From: Kiritimatiellia bacterium
GTDB lineage: Bacteria; Verrucomicrobiota; Kiritimatiellia; RFP12; UBA1067
Length of the DNA stretch: 47,168 bases
Direction: 5' to 3'
Assembly: GCA_017447805.1 (NCBI GenBank)
Contig: JAFSMR010000008.1
Span: 1-47,168, forward strand
Both the position numbers and the translations under genes were made by a program. The notes beneath the pieces were generated by a model, which had not been told where the DNA came from, ran no database searches, and worked only from the letters and a program-made list of their open reading frames with translations. This document shows, piece after piece, positions 7,301 to 14,082 of the stretch (position 1 is the first letter of the stretch; each line of letters starts with the position of its first letter).

Positions 7301-9912
7301 ACAGTGCATACATTGTCGCCTTCCACTTCCCCGACAGGCAACCAACCAGTGCAGTTTTTAAGTTCAAGAGTTGAATCGGTATTACCATAGTCGTTTGGCT
7401 TGAAAAGCGACCCGGTAAAAGAGGTTGTGCCAACAAGGTCGACGACACTCACCACCTGCACCGTGCCATCCCAAGCACTGTTCTTCCACCAGGCATCGCC
7501 TGTCGGAGAAGGCAGTTTGCCGTTGAACACAACTGTGCCCTCGCCAGAAACAGCGCTGGTTGAACTTTCGCTATCCAAAGCGCCGTTTACATTTAAGGTT
7601 CCATTTACCACAAGTCCATTGCGAGTATGCCAAGTTTTGTCTGCCGCGACAGTCAATGTCTGATCAGCAGGAACAATTATTCTTCCGCTTGAGAGGTCAG
7701 TAGCGTTGCCGCTACCAGCGCCGTTGAGGAACACCTGCTTACCCAACGCCTTAATAGAACCAGTAAACTGCGAGGCGTCCGTAAAATTCAAAAACGGACG
7801 GCAGCCGCCATCGTTGATATCCCAGAAAGTACCATCACCCTTCAATCCTGCAATGGTAATAGTCCTTGCCGTCCAACCCTCATTATTGTACCAAGCATAA
7901 TTAGAGGAATCATCTTCAAGAATAAGCGTCCATGGAACATTGGCAGTAGCCATATATCCACGGACATTCGTGAACTTGACAAAAGAACTGCTGTTGCCCC
8001 ACTTGTTCAAATCATTACTAGATGCATCAGTTGTGTTGCTACCAAGGCAAGTGGATACTTTAGAGTCTGTGGCTTCACCTCTTGAAGTATCTCCAACATT
8101 TTTCACCCACACGGTTCCAGTCCAAGCTGACGAATCATCAAATCCCTTCGTCGTGCCCGGCTGAGAGCCATCATACACAACCGTACCTGCACCGGTGAAG
8201 GTCGTCGCGTCGAGGCGATCGGCGTTGACATTTAGCGTTACCAGTGGCCCAACCTCGATGGTAGCAGCAGAAATCTTGGCATTGCCGTCAAGCGTGAGCG
8301 TGCCGCTGCCGGTAAGATAGACGGTGCCGGAAAGCTCCTTCGCCTCGCTGACCGTGTAAGTCGTATCGCCCGAGACGGGAATCTCAAGGTCATTCTCGCC
8401 GATTTCGGCCTTGACCTCTACAATCTGAATCGCGGCTAGACCAGCGCGACTTCCAGACAAACGATGACTTACGATCGTGAGCTTGCCGTCTGTATTAACA
8501 AGCGTGGGAGTTACGAGATAGTTACCACCCTCGGTCCAAGTCGTGTCGCTCGCAGAGCCCCATATATCCATCGTCGCGCCATCGCATACAACTGTTGTAG
8601 TATTTTCCAGGTCGCCCTTATACGATGTACCGTTGACCGTCATATAACCAAACTTGGTTTCGTTGTTGTCGCTGGAGCAAACGATAACAACTTTGTAGCT
8701 ATAGTAAGGGATGCCCTCCACTACCACCGTAGGAGTCGGATTCCCATTATTATCATCAATATAACCCTCACGAAGTTCGGTTGCCGCAGAAAGACCGCTT
8801 CTATTATAATATCCACGTGTGCCAGAAATAGTAACCTTTGCGCCAGAAATGGTGGAAGCGGTACCCGTGGAATCCACGCCAGTTACTGTCGTAAGCGAGC
8901 CATTGTTGCCAACAAGATTGTTCCAGGAAGTACCAGGAATGGCATAGTCGCCAATACCAACATCAGCGGCAGTTGAAAGCGCAGTGCCGGTTGTGAAGTT
9001 GACGCTAATGGAAGGCTTGTAGGTCTTTTCGACTACGACCACTTCTGCGGGATCGCCGTCAACATAGTAAAGGACAACACCAGTAGAAGTCTGGACGAGT
9101 TCGCACGCACCAACATCATCATCGGTCGTGAGGGTGGTATCATCAGCGGAAGTTACGCTGGTAAGATAAACCGTCTTAATTACATCATCGCCATCTTTAA
9201 TCTTAATGGCCGCATCGGCCGTAAAGGTCTTGGTTGTAGAGGTGAACGAAACGAGCGTCTTGGACTTGACTTCCTTGGTGCCCGAAAGCGACACATCGGC
9301 CTGCTTGATGACTTGAGCATTGGCAACAGTAATATCGCCGCCATAGACGACAGTGCCGTCTCCCTTGAGATAGTACCAGAAAGGCAGCGTGCTATTGCTT
9401 GAGGATGTAAGCCCTGCGGTCCAAGTGATGCCGCCGGCGTTTGCGGACGAGAGTTTGAAAGGAGCTGAATCGCTACCTTCCAGCTGATTACCAGCGAAGG
9501 AGGCAATCGTAATCGACGAGGTTTCGTCCGCCGTCAGCCAGCAACCCGCAGAGCTTGCCTGAATCTTGGAGATACCGCCATTCCACGCGATCGAAGCGCC
9601 GTTGTATGCGCCAACGCGCAAAGTCCAGCCATCAATTGCTGTAGATGTGGAAACAGTAGCAGCATCAACAAGAGCAGGATTATAATCACCCCCTGAAACG
9701 AATGGCACCACTTCCTGATCCCATTGGTCAGCCGCATTCCACTCAGTCGTTTCGCCAATAAAGGTGTTTGTATAGGATTCCGTTTCACCTGTTACTGGAT
9801 TTGTTCGATCCGCCGCCCAGGCGCTGGTGACGCCGAGCGTTGCGATAGTGAGAGCGGCCAGTCGCACAGTTGGCGCGAGCAGTCGCCTCAATCTTTCTTT
9901 TATTTTGTTCAT
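4375..9912 (-). CDS. Giant secreted beta-strand-repeat protein (autotransporter/adhesin-like)
   Basis: 1845 residues. The N terminus has a signal peptide: positive start (MNKIKERLRRL), hydrophobic core, and cleavage expected near SAWA at residues 30-33. The rest is rich in Thr, Gly, Val, Ser and Asn, as in parallel beta-helix surface proteins. Loose repeats of the form GAGTVVYDG...SAWTGTVWVKNV, GEGTVVFNG...SAWDGTVQVVSV and similar recur between about residues 570 and 1200. A second helix-like part with many GTL..L.GG turns spans about 1430-1720. The C terminus (TQFYKVFVSV) has no beta-barrel, so it is not a classical autotransporter; anchoring is unclear. AAGGAAC gives the ribosome binding site, and a strong terminator follows. 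No enzymatic motif is seen. Likely extracellular or cell-surface, function unknown, perhaps adhesion or glycan binding. Confidence 0.85.
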   Translation of the reverse strand: MNKIKERLRRLLAPTVRLAALTIATLGVTSAWAADRTNPVTGETESYTNTFIGETTEWNAADQWDQEVVPFVSGGDYNPALVDAATVSTSTAIDGWTLRVGAYNGASIAWNGGISKIQASSAGCWLTADETSSITIASFAGNQLEGSDSAPFKLSSANAGGITWTAGLTSSSNSTLPFWYYLKGDGTVVYGGDITVANAQVIKQADVSLSGTKEVKSKTLVSFTSTTKTFTADAAIKIKDGDDVIKTVYLTSVTSADDTTLTTDDDVGACELVQTSTGVVLYYVDGDPAEVVVVEKTYKPSISVNFTTGTALSTAADVGIGDYAIPGTSWNNLVGNNGSLTTVTGVDSTGTASTISGAKVTISGTRGYYNRSGLSAATELREGYIDDNNGNPTPTVVVEGIPYYSYKVVIVCSSDNNETKFGYMTVNGTSYKGDLENTTTVVCDGATMDIWGSASDTTWTEGGNYLVTPTLVNTDGKLTIVSHRLSGSRAGLAAIQIVEVKAEIGENDLEIPVSGDTTYTVSEAKELSGTVYLTGSGTLTLDGNAKISAATIEVGPLVTLNVNADRLDATTFTGAGTVVYDGSQPGTTKGFDDSSAWTGTVWVKNVGDTSRGEATDSKVSTCLGSNTTDASSNDLNKWGNSSSFVKFTNVRGYMATANVPWTLILEDDSSNYAWYNNEGWTARTITIAGLKGDGTFWDINDGGCRPFLNFTDASQFTGSIKALGKQVFLNGAGSGNATDLSSGRIIVPADQTLTVAADKTWHTRNGLVVNGTLNVNGALDSESSTSAVSGEGTVVFNGKLPSPTGDAWWKNSAWDGTVQVVSVVDLVGTTSFTGSLFKPNDYGNTDSTLELKNCTGWLPVGEVEGDNVCTVPLKITGTLTINNGYSNKSFVINKLSGNGAIYTTSNLATVTIHVLNADDFTGYVQLNKKRVVFGETIPSTYVDGQIYVGSGFSLTVPNSDVAWYGTGGITVDGELKAVALSNFGGGTTITTTDNGVFTLTSTGNGNESETDTDYTRIKGTGSLKYEGSGWRALSTNNFPTAVTLVNEQAGDILLSRALTYTIGSLAGSKNFQGNYGSGSRYLNIIQSKDTEWSGNVITDSSSRLAGFTIDAASTGTLTYSGTGALAVPLTINGGAVNITGTWKGNTTVAGTIGGTGTITGALNFSAGATFKAYATDDADGLVATSVTYPEEGTVTVDASAIEPEDDVALLKATGLDASKFALTGAPEGATLEVVDSVLTLKLAPATVTITVPVVPNTTVTVKVGDYTILPTSEGANTYEVEPGSTVNVTYAAASGYDISGTTEYAIDTNSATTFDLDESTKTTVHIAARLTKSEGEPETYSAVDAAIMALLALAKTDDAAYVEVLDDTPPYAQSELNVFGIAYNYEDNTYVFAAAKIGSTCYPTLAAAVGAIQESGTVTVARNVTVTDGIELTGDVALDMAGKTITYSPTYTKAEYLPLFKVPAETTLTIDGDGSIVGPANGAVYDSKVIISVFGTLNYLNGTMTATGTGSDGMYGVYVLDDGTAVFGDAQSGTGPTITSHFAAIGTNNTTAPATITVYGGAYTANATPTNNEWWSYFCAPVYAASNGNYTLAGGTFTGYYGVSSRYSNTTQTIALCGATLNASSGTQVFVDTKTGTAQENPVRTITSTSNAVTVPADWKWVATETEGVYELVEDTTTPIEPGTTGTPCDTKADAEALAEKTVVAVPDAVAEKLTEAQQAAYKDLFEPKVVEVKDGETTKYVVSVELTADSVTALQGAVAEPFDGDGTDDLDIGALATNTQEVSVAAKPGLYYGVYTTGSLTTDFTASSCVMATGDTVALTFPKGGTTQFYKVFVSVTPVDVPQE

Positions 9913-9966
9913 GTTTAGTTCCTTTCTCTTTTTATTGGGAATTTAGTTTGAATTGAAATTGAATTT

Positions 9967-10092
9967 TTAAGCTGATTGGAGATTTGCATTCTGCTTAGCG
10001 ATAAGCGCCTCGCAAAGTGCGCGCACAGACTTGTACTCGCGAGCTATTGCATCTTTAATCGCCCTTAATTCTTTCATTGCTTCAGTTTCCAT
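9967..10092 (-). CDS. 41-residue small protein, probable partner of the PIN-domain protein
   Basis: ATG at 10090-10092 lies inside the end of the PIN gene (11-base overlap) and is preceded by a strong GGGAGG ribosome binding site. The product begins METEAMKELRAIKDAIAREY and is charged and helical. Short proteins with a MKELRAIKD-type start are, to my knowledge, commonly found beside PIN-domain genes of this kind, where they are candidate antitoxins. Coupled translation with the PIN gene supports a functional pair. The order toxin-then-antitoxin is the reverse of classical VapBC. No DNA-binding domain is recognisable in so short a protein. Confidence 0.6.
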   Translation of the reverse strand: METEAMKELRAIKDAIAREYKSVRALCEALIAKQNANLQSA

Positions 10093-10576
10093 TGTTTCCT
10101 CCCATCATTTCCAGGGGTGTGCAGATTTCCATCTCAAAATTCCCCGCCTCAGCAAGAACTTTCCGAATAAGCGGTCGCGTATGGGCATTGGCAATATGCG
10201 AGCAATTCCAGGTAACTAGATAATCCATACCATTGATTGCAGCTGTTGCGATATGTGTGGCATCATCAAGACTAGTACATGGAACAGCTGTAGCTTCTAA
10301 CAATTTCTCGGCTAGGACAGTACATCTCTCATCAATATTCAACGACTGAAGCTCCTGTACCACATCAATTCTCTTCGCTGCTGCAACCGCATCGCCACGA
10401 GAAACCTCTTCCAGCACCAACGGTGAAACAAAAAGCTCAAATCTGCTCGGTGCATCGCACCACCACTGTGCTGTGGCAATCTGCGCGGCTACATCAATCG
10501 GATTATGAGAAGGACGAGCCGTAAGGTTGCTAATCACGCTTGTTTCAACATAAACTTTCTTCTTGTTTTCGATCAC
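10082..10576 (-). CDS. PIN-domain ribonuclease, VapC-like
   Basis: 164 residues from GTG at 10574-10576, which has AAGGAG six bases upstream. A PIN fold is indicated by the opening strand VYVETSVISNL, an internal acidic cluster and the SLDDATHIATAAINGMDYLVTWN block. In PIN domains these carry the Asp/Glu residues that hold the catalytic metal; here Glu replaces the first Asp, as is common in this subfamily. The frame can be extended to 10660, but the added residues have no PIN similarity and the ribosome site fits the GTG. It is predicted to cleave RNA. It lies directly before the 41-residue partner and about 170 bases before the giant surface protein gene. Confidence 0.78.
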   Translation of the reverse strand: MIENKKKVYVETSVISNLTARPSHNPIDVAAQIATAQWWCDAPSRFELFVSPLVLEEVSRGDAVAAAKRIDVVQELQSLNIDERCTVLAEKLLEATAVPCTSLDDATHIATAAINGMDYLVTWNCSHIANAHTRPLIRKVLAEAGNFEMEICTPLEMMGGNNGN

Positions 10577-10710
10577 GCCGCGCTCCTTCCCGCCTGGCGG
10601 AGAGATAAGCGCATAGCGAAGGAAAACCTTGTCGGTTCCTTTACCAATAAATCCGTGCAACTAGACTCTCTCTTACTCTGCATAAGCCCTTTCACGAGTT
10701 TCTAGCTCGT

Positions 10711-10740
10711 ATTGTATCATACTATCCCCCTCTCAGTCAA
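10711..10740 (-). promoter_or_regulatory. Promoter upstream of the PIN module, overlapped by a C/G inverted repeat
   Basis: TTGACT (10735-10740) and TACAAT (10711-10716) are 18 bases apart on the minus strand. The -35 lies in an inverted repeat with arms CCCCCT and AGGGGG (about 10726-10745), a candidate operator. The leader to the GTG start is about 128 bases. Confidence 0.5.
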
Positions 10741-11155
10741 GGGGGGAAATGATTTTTTTAGTAACACGGGACACAGGACAGAGGAAAGGTTTGTGCTGTA
10801 GGGAAACCCCGTTTTAGGTGAAGAATCAAGGTGAAGGTGAACAATGGTGACAATTCCATTCTCCAGCTACGGCGGCCGCAATAAATTGCGGCCCTCCCAA
10901 ACGGCGGTGAGCGGGGAAATTCGCCTGCGCCAAAGGCGTCAGGTTGCCCGAGGGCGAAGCCCGAGCCCCTTAGGGTTGCAAAAGGACGAGCGCGCCCTAC
11001 CGAACGGGGGAAAAGTTAACCCACCTTCACATACACGCCAACACACGACAGAACTTCACGGACGCGACAAGCGCGCCCCTCCCGAAGCGATGCTGACATT
11101 AACTTTGGGCCATAAGGCCCTCCTAGGCTATAACAACCGTTTGTTTTTCGATAAT
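10741..11155. repeat. Gene-free interval with perfect palindrome at 10874-10893
   Basis: The 20-base palindrome has arms GGCCGCAAT/ATTGCGGCC around AA. GC-rich words such as GGCGGCCG and AGGGCG in both orientations follow and recur in the gaps near 2850, 4060, 11790 and 12690. I see no gene; open frames here lack coding character. Confidence 0.6.
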
Positions 11156-11350
11156 CAAAACCAAATATGCCAAAACAAGCGGTTGTTTTGCGATAATCAA
11201 AACTAAATATCCCAAAACAAGCGCTTGCACGGTCATAATCAAAACTGATTCTGGCAAAACAAGCGGTCGTTTTGCGACAATCAAAACCAAATATGGCAAA
11301 ACAAGCGCTTGTTTTGTCATATCTGAAATTGATTATGACAAAACAAATGA
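11156..11350. repeat. 42-bp tandem repeat with internal dyads, about 4.5 units
   Basis: Units start at 11156, 11198, 11240 and 11282, with partial units on either side. Each contains a near-palindrome of the form CAAAACAAGCG.TTGTTTTG, which is a perfect 20-base palindrome at 11297-11316. Because 42 is a multiple of three, several frames stay open and give 14-residue peptide repeats, but no coding signal accompanies them. The element could form hairpins in DNA or RNA, or be a binding array. Confidence 0.8.
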
Positions 11351-11382
11351 AAAAAGAATTAGTCCCGCCGTGGGAGGGAAGT

Positions 11383-11441
11383 CCGCCACTTTTCTGGCGG
11401 GGCTTGCGCGCCAGGGCGAAACCTCCGCCACTTTTCTGGCG
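11383..11441. repeat. Paired 17-bp hairpin repeat CCGCCACTTTTCTGGCG
   Basis: Exact copies lie at 11383-11399 and 11425-11441, again 42 bases apart. Each can fold as CGCCA/TGGCG with a 6-base loop. It directly follows the 42-bp array. Confidence 0.65.
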
Positions 11442-11507
11442 AGACTTTCGCGGCGACAGGGAACACTGTACAGAGAAGAGGGTTGTGCTGTAAGCGATAT
11501 CGGAGGC

Positions 11508-11651
11508 ATACCCTTCGCTCTTACTAGAAAAAGCAAACATCAAAAGCTAGTTGAAGCATATAATGAAGCAAAAGCCGAGATGATGAGTCCAGATGCGAAA
11601 TTCTGTGACGATCCCAATAAACTGAAACGGATTTACACGGGACAATTTTAG
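11508..11651 (+). pseudogene. Possible gene fragment, unknown family
   Basis: The C-terminal 47 codons of a plus-strand frame read IPFALTRKSKHQKLVEAYNE and onward to NKLKRIYTGQF and a stop. Composition (Lys, Glu, Asp, Ala, helical) looks protein-like, unlike the repeat-derived sequence before it. There is no start codon with a ribosome site, so it may be the end of a decayed gene. I do not recognise it. Confidence 0.22.
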
Positions 11652-11827
11652 CATGGAGAACAGGAGAAACAGGAGATCTCTTCAGGTGATTTGCTTTTCC
11701 GAGGTGGAGTAATTCGAGTTTCTAGTTGGAGTGTGGAATTTGTAGAACGTTGCCAATTCATATGTTGCCAATTGCCAATTCAGGCGGCGGCCGAGGGTCG
11801 ATGAGCCCTAAACGCAACAAAGCCGCA
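11651..11827. repeat. Dispersed ACAGGAGA repeat copy 2 and other decayed repeats
   Basis: 11651-11681 matches 2884-2914, with the exact core at 11660-11676. Then come short direct repeats of TTGCCAATT (about 11751-11780) and a GGCGGCCG word. No gene is seen. Confidence 0.55.
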
Positions 11828-12214
11828 CTATACTTCTAGAAGCGTGAAATCCTCAGGTAGCGGAATCGTAGAAAGAGCTTGTTTGAGCTTAGGCTCAAGT
11901 TCAATTAAATCAACTGTCGCTACAATCCAGATAATATCATAATCTATTTGCTCATAATCAAAAATGTGAACAAGGCGGTTTCTGAGACCGCGCATAATCT
12001 CCCACGGTATTCCAGGATGCTACGACTTGAATTCTTCTGATATGTGTGAGGACGCTTCGCCTATGGTCGAAATATCAAAAGCAGCAGCATCCTGCAGACG
12101 AAAATCTTCAAGAAACTCACTCTTCTCAACCCCAGACAACATCATTTTCAATCGCTTTATGCCTTGAAGCATATGCAATATCCGTTGCACATTGCGATCA
12201 ACCCGGTCTATCAT
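11828..12214 (-). pseudogene. hepT: HepT-like toxin copy 2, interrupted by an in-frame TAG
   Basis: The reading frame runs for 128 codons but has one amber codon at 12020-12022, after the 64th residue (EEFKS-stop-HPGIPWE). Downstream the frame continues with RNRLVHIFDY and an intact C terminus, so it is a full HepT gene with a point nonsense mutation, probably CAG to TAG. The HEPN motif is also altered: RX4HXF instead of RX4HXY, removing the tyrosine that MntA would modify. The ATG overlaps the mntA stop by four bases. TAG is an ordinary stop elsewhere here (csoR), so readthrough is not expected. The truncated 64-residue product would lack the catalytic motif. Confidence 0.85.
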
Positions 12215-12507
12215 AACTCGGCCATTTCCTTCTTCACGTTATAAGCAAAGCACGGACTTCGTTCAAGAGCGTTAACATTAATCAAATCTACATTGCGGCC
12301 TATGATATTCGACATTTCTTTTTCAAAATCAGACAACTCAAACAATCCAATCGGAGCGTTATATCTAATCAGTAGATCAACATCGCTCTTTGAAGATTCT
12401 TCTTTACGGGCACATGAACCAAAGACCCAAAGCTTATCAGCTTTGTGCTTTCTGGCAACAGCATACAATTCATCGCGCTTTGCCAACAATTGATCCATAA
12501 CGCACAT
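12211..12507 (-). CDS. mntA: MntA-like minimal nucleotidyltransferase antitoxin, copy 2
   Basis: 98 residues, the same length as copy 1 and aligned with it without gaps. Motif GSX10DXD is complete (Gly30-Ser31, Asp42, Asp44). The antitoxin is intact while its HepT partner is broken, the expected order of decay for a toxin-antitoxin pair, and it could still act on the copy 1 toxin. The start codon lies 13 bases after the TATAAT, so the leader is very short. Confidence 0.85.
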   Translation of the reverse strand: MCVMDQLLAKRDELYAVARKHKADKLWVFGSCARKEESSKSDVDLLIRYNAPIGLFELSDFEKEMSNIIGRNVDLINVNALERSPCFAYNVKKEMAEL

Positions 12508-12520
12508 CTTTACGGTTCAT

Positions 12521-12549
12521 ATTATACCAAATTTTTCTCTTAATTGCAA
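12521..12549 (-). promoter_or_regulatory. Promoter of mntA copy 2
   Basis: TTGCAA (12544-12549), 17 bases, TATAAT (12521-12526) preceded by TGG. The -35 lies at the edge of the first of two direct repeats (12546-12564). Confidence 0.7.
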
Positions 12550-12596
12550 TAGTGGAAGTTTTTTGCCGGCGCAAACTGCAATATTGGAAGTTTTTT
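12546..12596. repeat. Two 19-bp direct repeats upstream of mntA copy 2
   Basis: GCAATAGTGGAAGTTTTTT (12546-12564) and GCAATATTGGAAGTTTTTT (12578-12596) differ at one base and are 32 bases apart, about three helical turns. They abut the -35 element and may be an operator pair. From 12600 to 12718 there are only GC-rich repeat words and a TTCGTCATT direct repeat. Confidence 0.65.
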
Positions 12597-12718
12597 ATCA
12601 TAACACACACCTTTCTCAAGCACTAAGAGCGGCGGTGAGCCGGGCGGTGAGCCCTACCGTTCGTCATTCGTAATTCGTCATTGCGAAGCGGCGGCCGGGG
12701 CGAGATGGCGAATCCAAG

Positions 12719-13765
12719 TTATTTTTCGCTATGAGAGAGAACTTCGCAGCCGTCTTTCGTCAGCAAAACGACATCCTCAATTCTTACGCCAAGTTCCCCT
12801 TCTATATAAACGCCTGGTTCGATTGAATGAACCATGCCTTCTTTCAGGATTTCTTTGCGTTTTGCCGCGACCCAAGGCGCTTCGTGGATTTCTATTCCGA
12901 CGCCATGGCCGAGCGAGTGGCCGAATTCTTTCGCGAGATTAAGTTTCTTTAGATAATTTCGAGCGACTTTATCAAGATCGCCAGCCTTCATGCCGGGCTT
13001 TGCAGCCGCAATCGCCGCTAGATTGGCGCCAAGGACGGCATCATAAATTTCTTGATAGCGCTTATCCTTTTTGGCAGGCAAGATATTGCGCGTCATATCC
13101 GAGCAATAGCCATTCAGCTTAACGCCCATATCTACGAGAACCGGCTCTTCGCCATCCCAAACAGTATCATCCGGAATATGATGACATTCCGCGGCATTTT
13201 TGCCGACGCATACGATAGTCTCAAAGGCTTCGCCTTCGCCACGCTCTATCATCAAATGACGGATTATCTTAGCCATCTCGAGTTCCGTCATACCCTTCTT
13301 GAATTTACCCTTCGCCTCGCTCCAAATTTCATCATTCAATATAGCCGCTTCTTTCAAACGGAGAATTTCCATTTCCGTTTTCACCGATCTCAAGCTCTGC
13401 AATTCACCCAAGATATCGATAAACTTCGCTTTGCGATGCTTTTTCTTCAATGCGTCGAAGCGCGAAACCATCATGTTCGATTCATAACCGATTTTCGAAG
13501 CCTTGAATTCGACTTTCTTTATATCCTTCACCTTAAGCCATGGCGCGACCCTATGGACCATAGGGATATAGCGAAAATCAGTGAAGAAGATTTCACTTTC
13601 GCTAGAGACCAGAAACACAGCGTTATCGCAATCGATACCTATCAGCGATTTGATATTCGCCTGGTCGCGGATATACGCGGCATCTATCTTGCGGCGCTTT
13701 AGGAATTTCTTCAATCCTTCCAGACGCGAAGCAAAAGGATTTACAATCTCGCTCTTTTTTTTCAT
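12719..13765 (-). CDS. M24 family metallopeptidase, Xaa-Pro aminopeptidase type
   Basis: 348 residues, a usual length for cytosolic Xaa-Pro peptidases. An N-terminal creatinase-like domain (about 1-130) precedes the pita-bread catalytic domain. The five metal ligands are all in place: Asp212 (VDMG), Asp223 (YCSDMTRN), His287 (GHGVGIEIHE), Glu316 (SIEPGVY) and Glu330 (RIEDVVLL). It should remove N-terminal residues before proline using two metal ions. It is the last gene of the rnhC-to-pilin unit; its ATG overlaps the stop of the preceding TadE-like gene (ATGA). No clear terminator follows. Confidence 0.9.
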   Translation of the reverse strand: MKKKSEIVNPFASRLEGLKKFLKRRKIDAAYIRDQANIKSLIGIDCDNAVFLVSSESEIFFTDFRYIPMVHRVAPWLKVKDIKKVEFKASKIGYESNMMVSRFDALKKKHRKAKFIDILGELQSLRSVKTEMEILRLKEAAILNDEIWSEAKGKFKKGMTELEMAKIIRHLMIERGEGEAFETIVCVGKNAAECHHIPDDTVWDGEEPVLVDMGVKLNGYCSDMTRNILPAKKDKRYQEIYDAVLGANLAAIAAAKPGMKAGDLDKVARNYLKKLNLAKEFGHSLGHGVGIEIHEAPWVAAKRKEILKEGMVHSIEPGVYIEGELGVRIEDVVLLTKDGCEVLSHSEK

Positions 13766-14082
13766 TCTATCGATCCTTTCAATTTAGGAATATGAACTTC
13801 CATTTTAACATTTATTTTTCTCGTTCCGAATATATAATCGGCAGCCAATTGTTCGACTTCCACAATCGCATTCGTCGAAACAGCGCTGGAATATCCGCCC
13901 AAATCGCCGTTTGCGCCAAGCGCCTCTCTTCCGGCATCGGCGCGAATAGTGCGCCGCATATCAAGCGAAGTTATGATGTAGGAAAAGAATCCGAACATAG
14001 CGCTTAATACAAGAGCAAGAACTAACATTCCGATTGCCAATTCCACCATCGCTTGAGCGGAGCGCTTGTTTTTAGTGTGCAT
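13762..14082 (-). CDS. TadE-like pseudopilin, copy 2
   Basis: 106 residues from ATG at 14080-14082, which has GGAGGA eight bases upstream; an earlier in-frame ATG at 14097 overlaps TadG more and has a poorer ribosome site. The N terminus carries the prepilin-like motif KRSAQAMVELAIG followed by one hydrophobic segment, with Glu at +5 after the expected cleavage before Gln. The rest is a small periplasmic domain. It resembles TadE-type minor pilins of Tad/Flp systems. It overlaps the end of the TadG-like gene. Confidence 0.72.
   Translation of the reverse strand: MHTKNKRSAQAMVELAIGMLVLALVLSAMFGFFSYIITSLDMRRTIRADAGREALGANGDLGGYSSAVSTNAIVEVEQLAADYIFGTRKINVKMEVHIPKLKGSIE

Noticed and set aside
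4381..9918. Long plus-strand frames opposite the giant surface gene
   Set aside because: Shadows of a Thr/Gly/Ala-rich coding sequence; no ribosome sites and no domain similarity.
10577..10660. Longer PIN protein from ATG at 10660
   Set aside because: The extra 28 residues have no PIN similarity and the GTG at 10576 has a better ribosome site.
11016..11543. Minus-strand 175-residue open frame with 14-residue repeats
   Set aside because: It arises from the 42-bp DNA repeat and GC-rich hairpins; several frames are open at once and none has a ribosome site.
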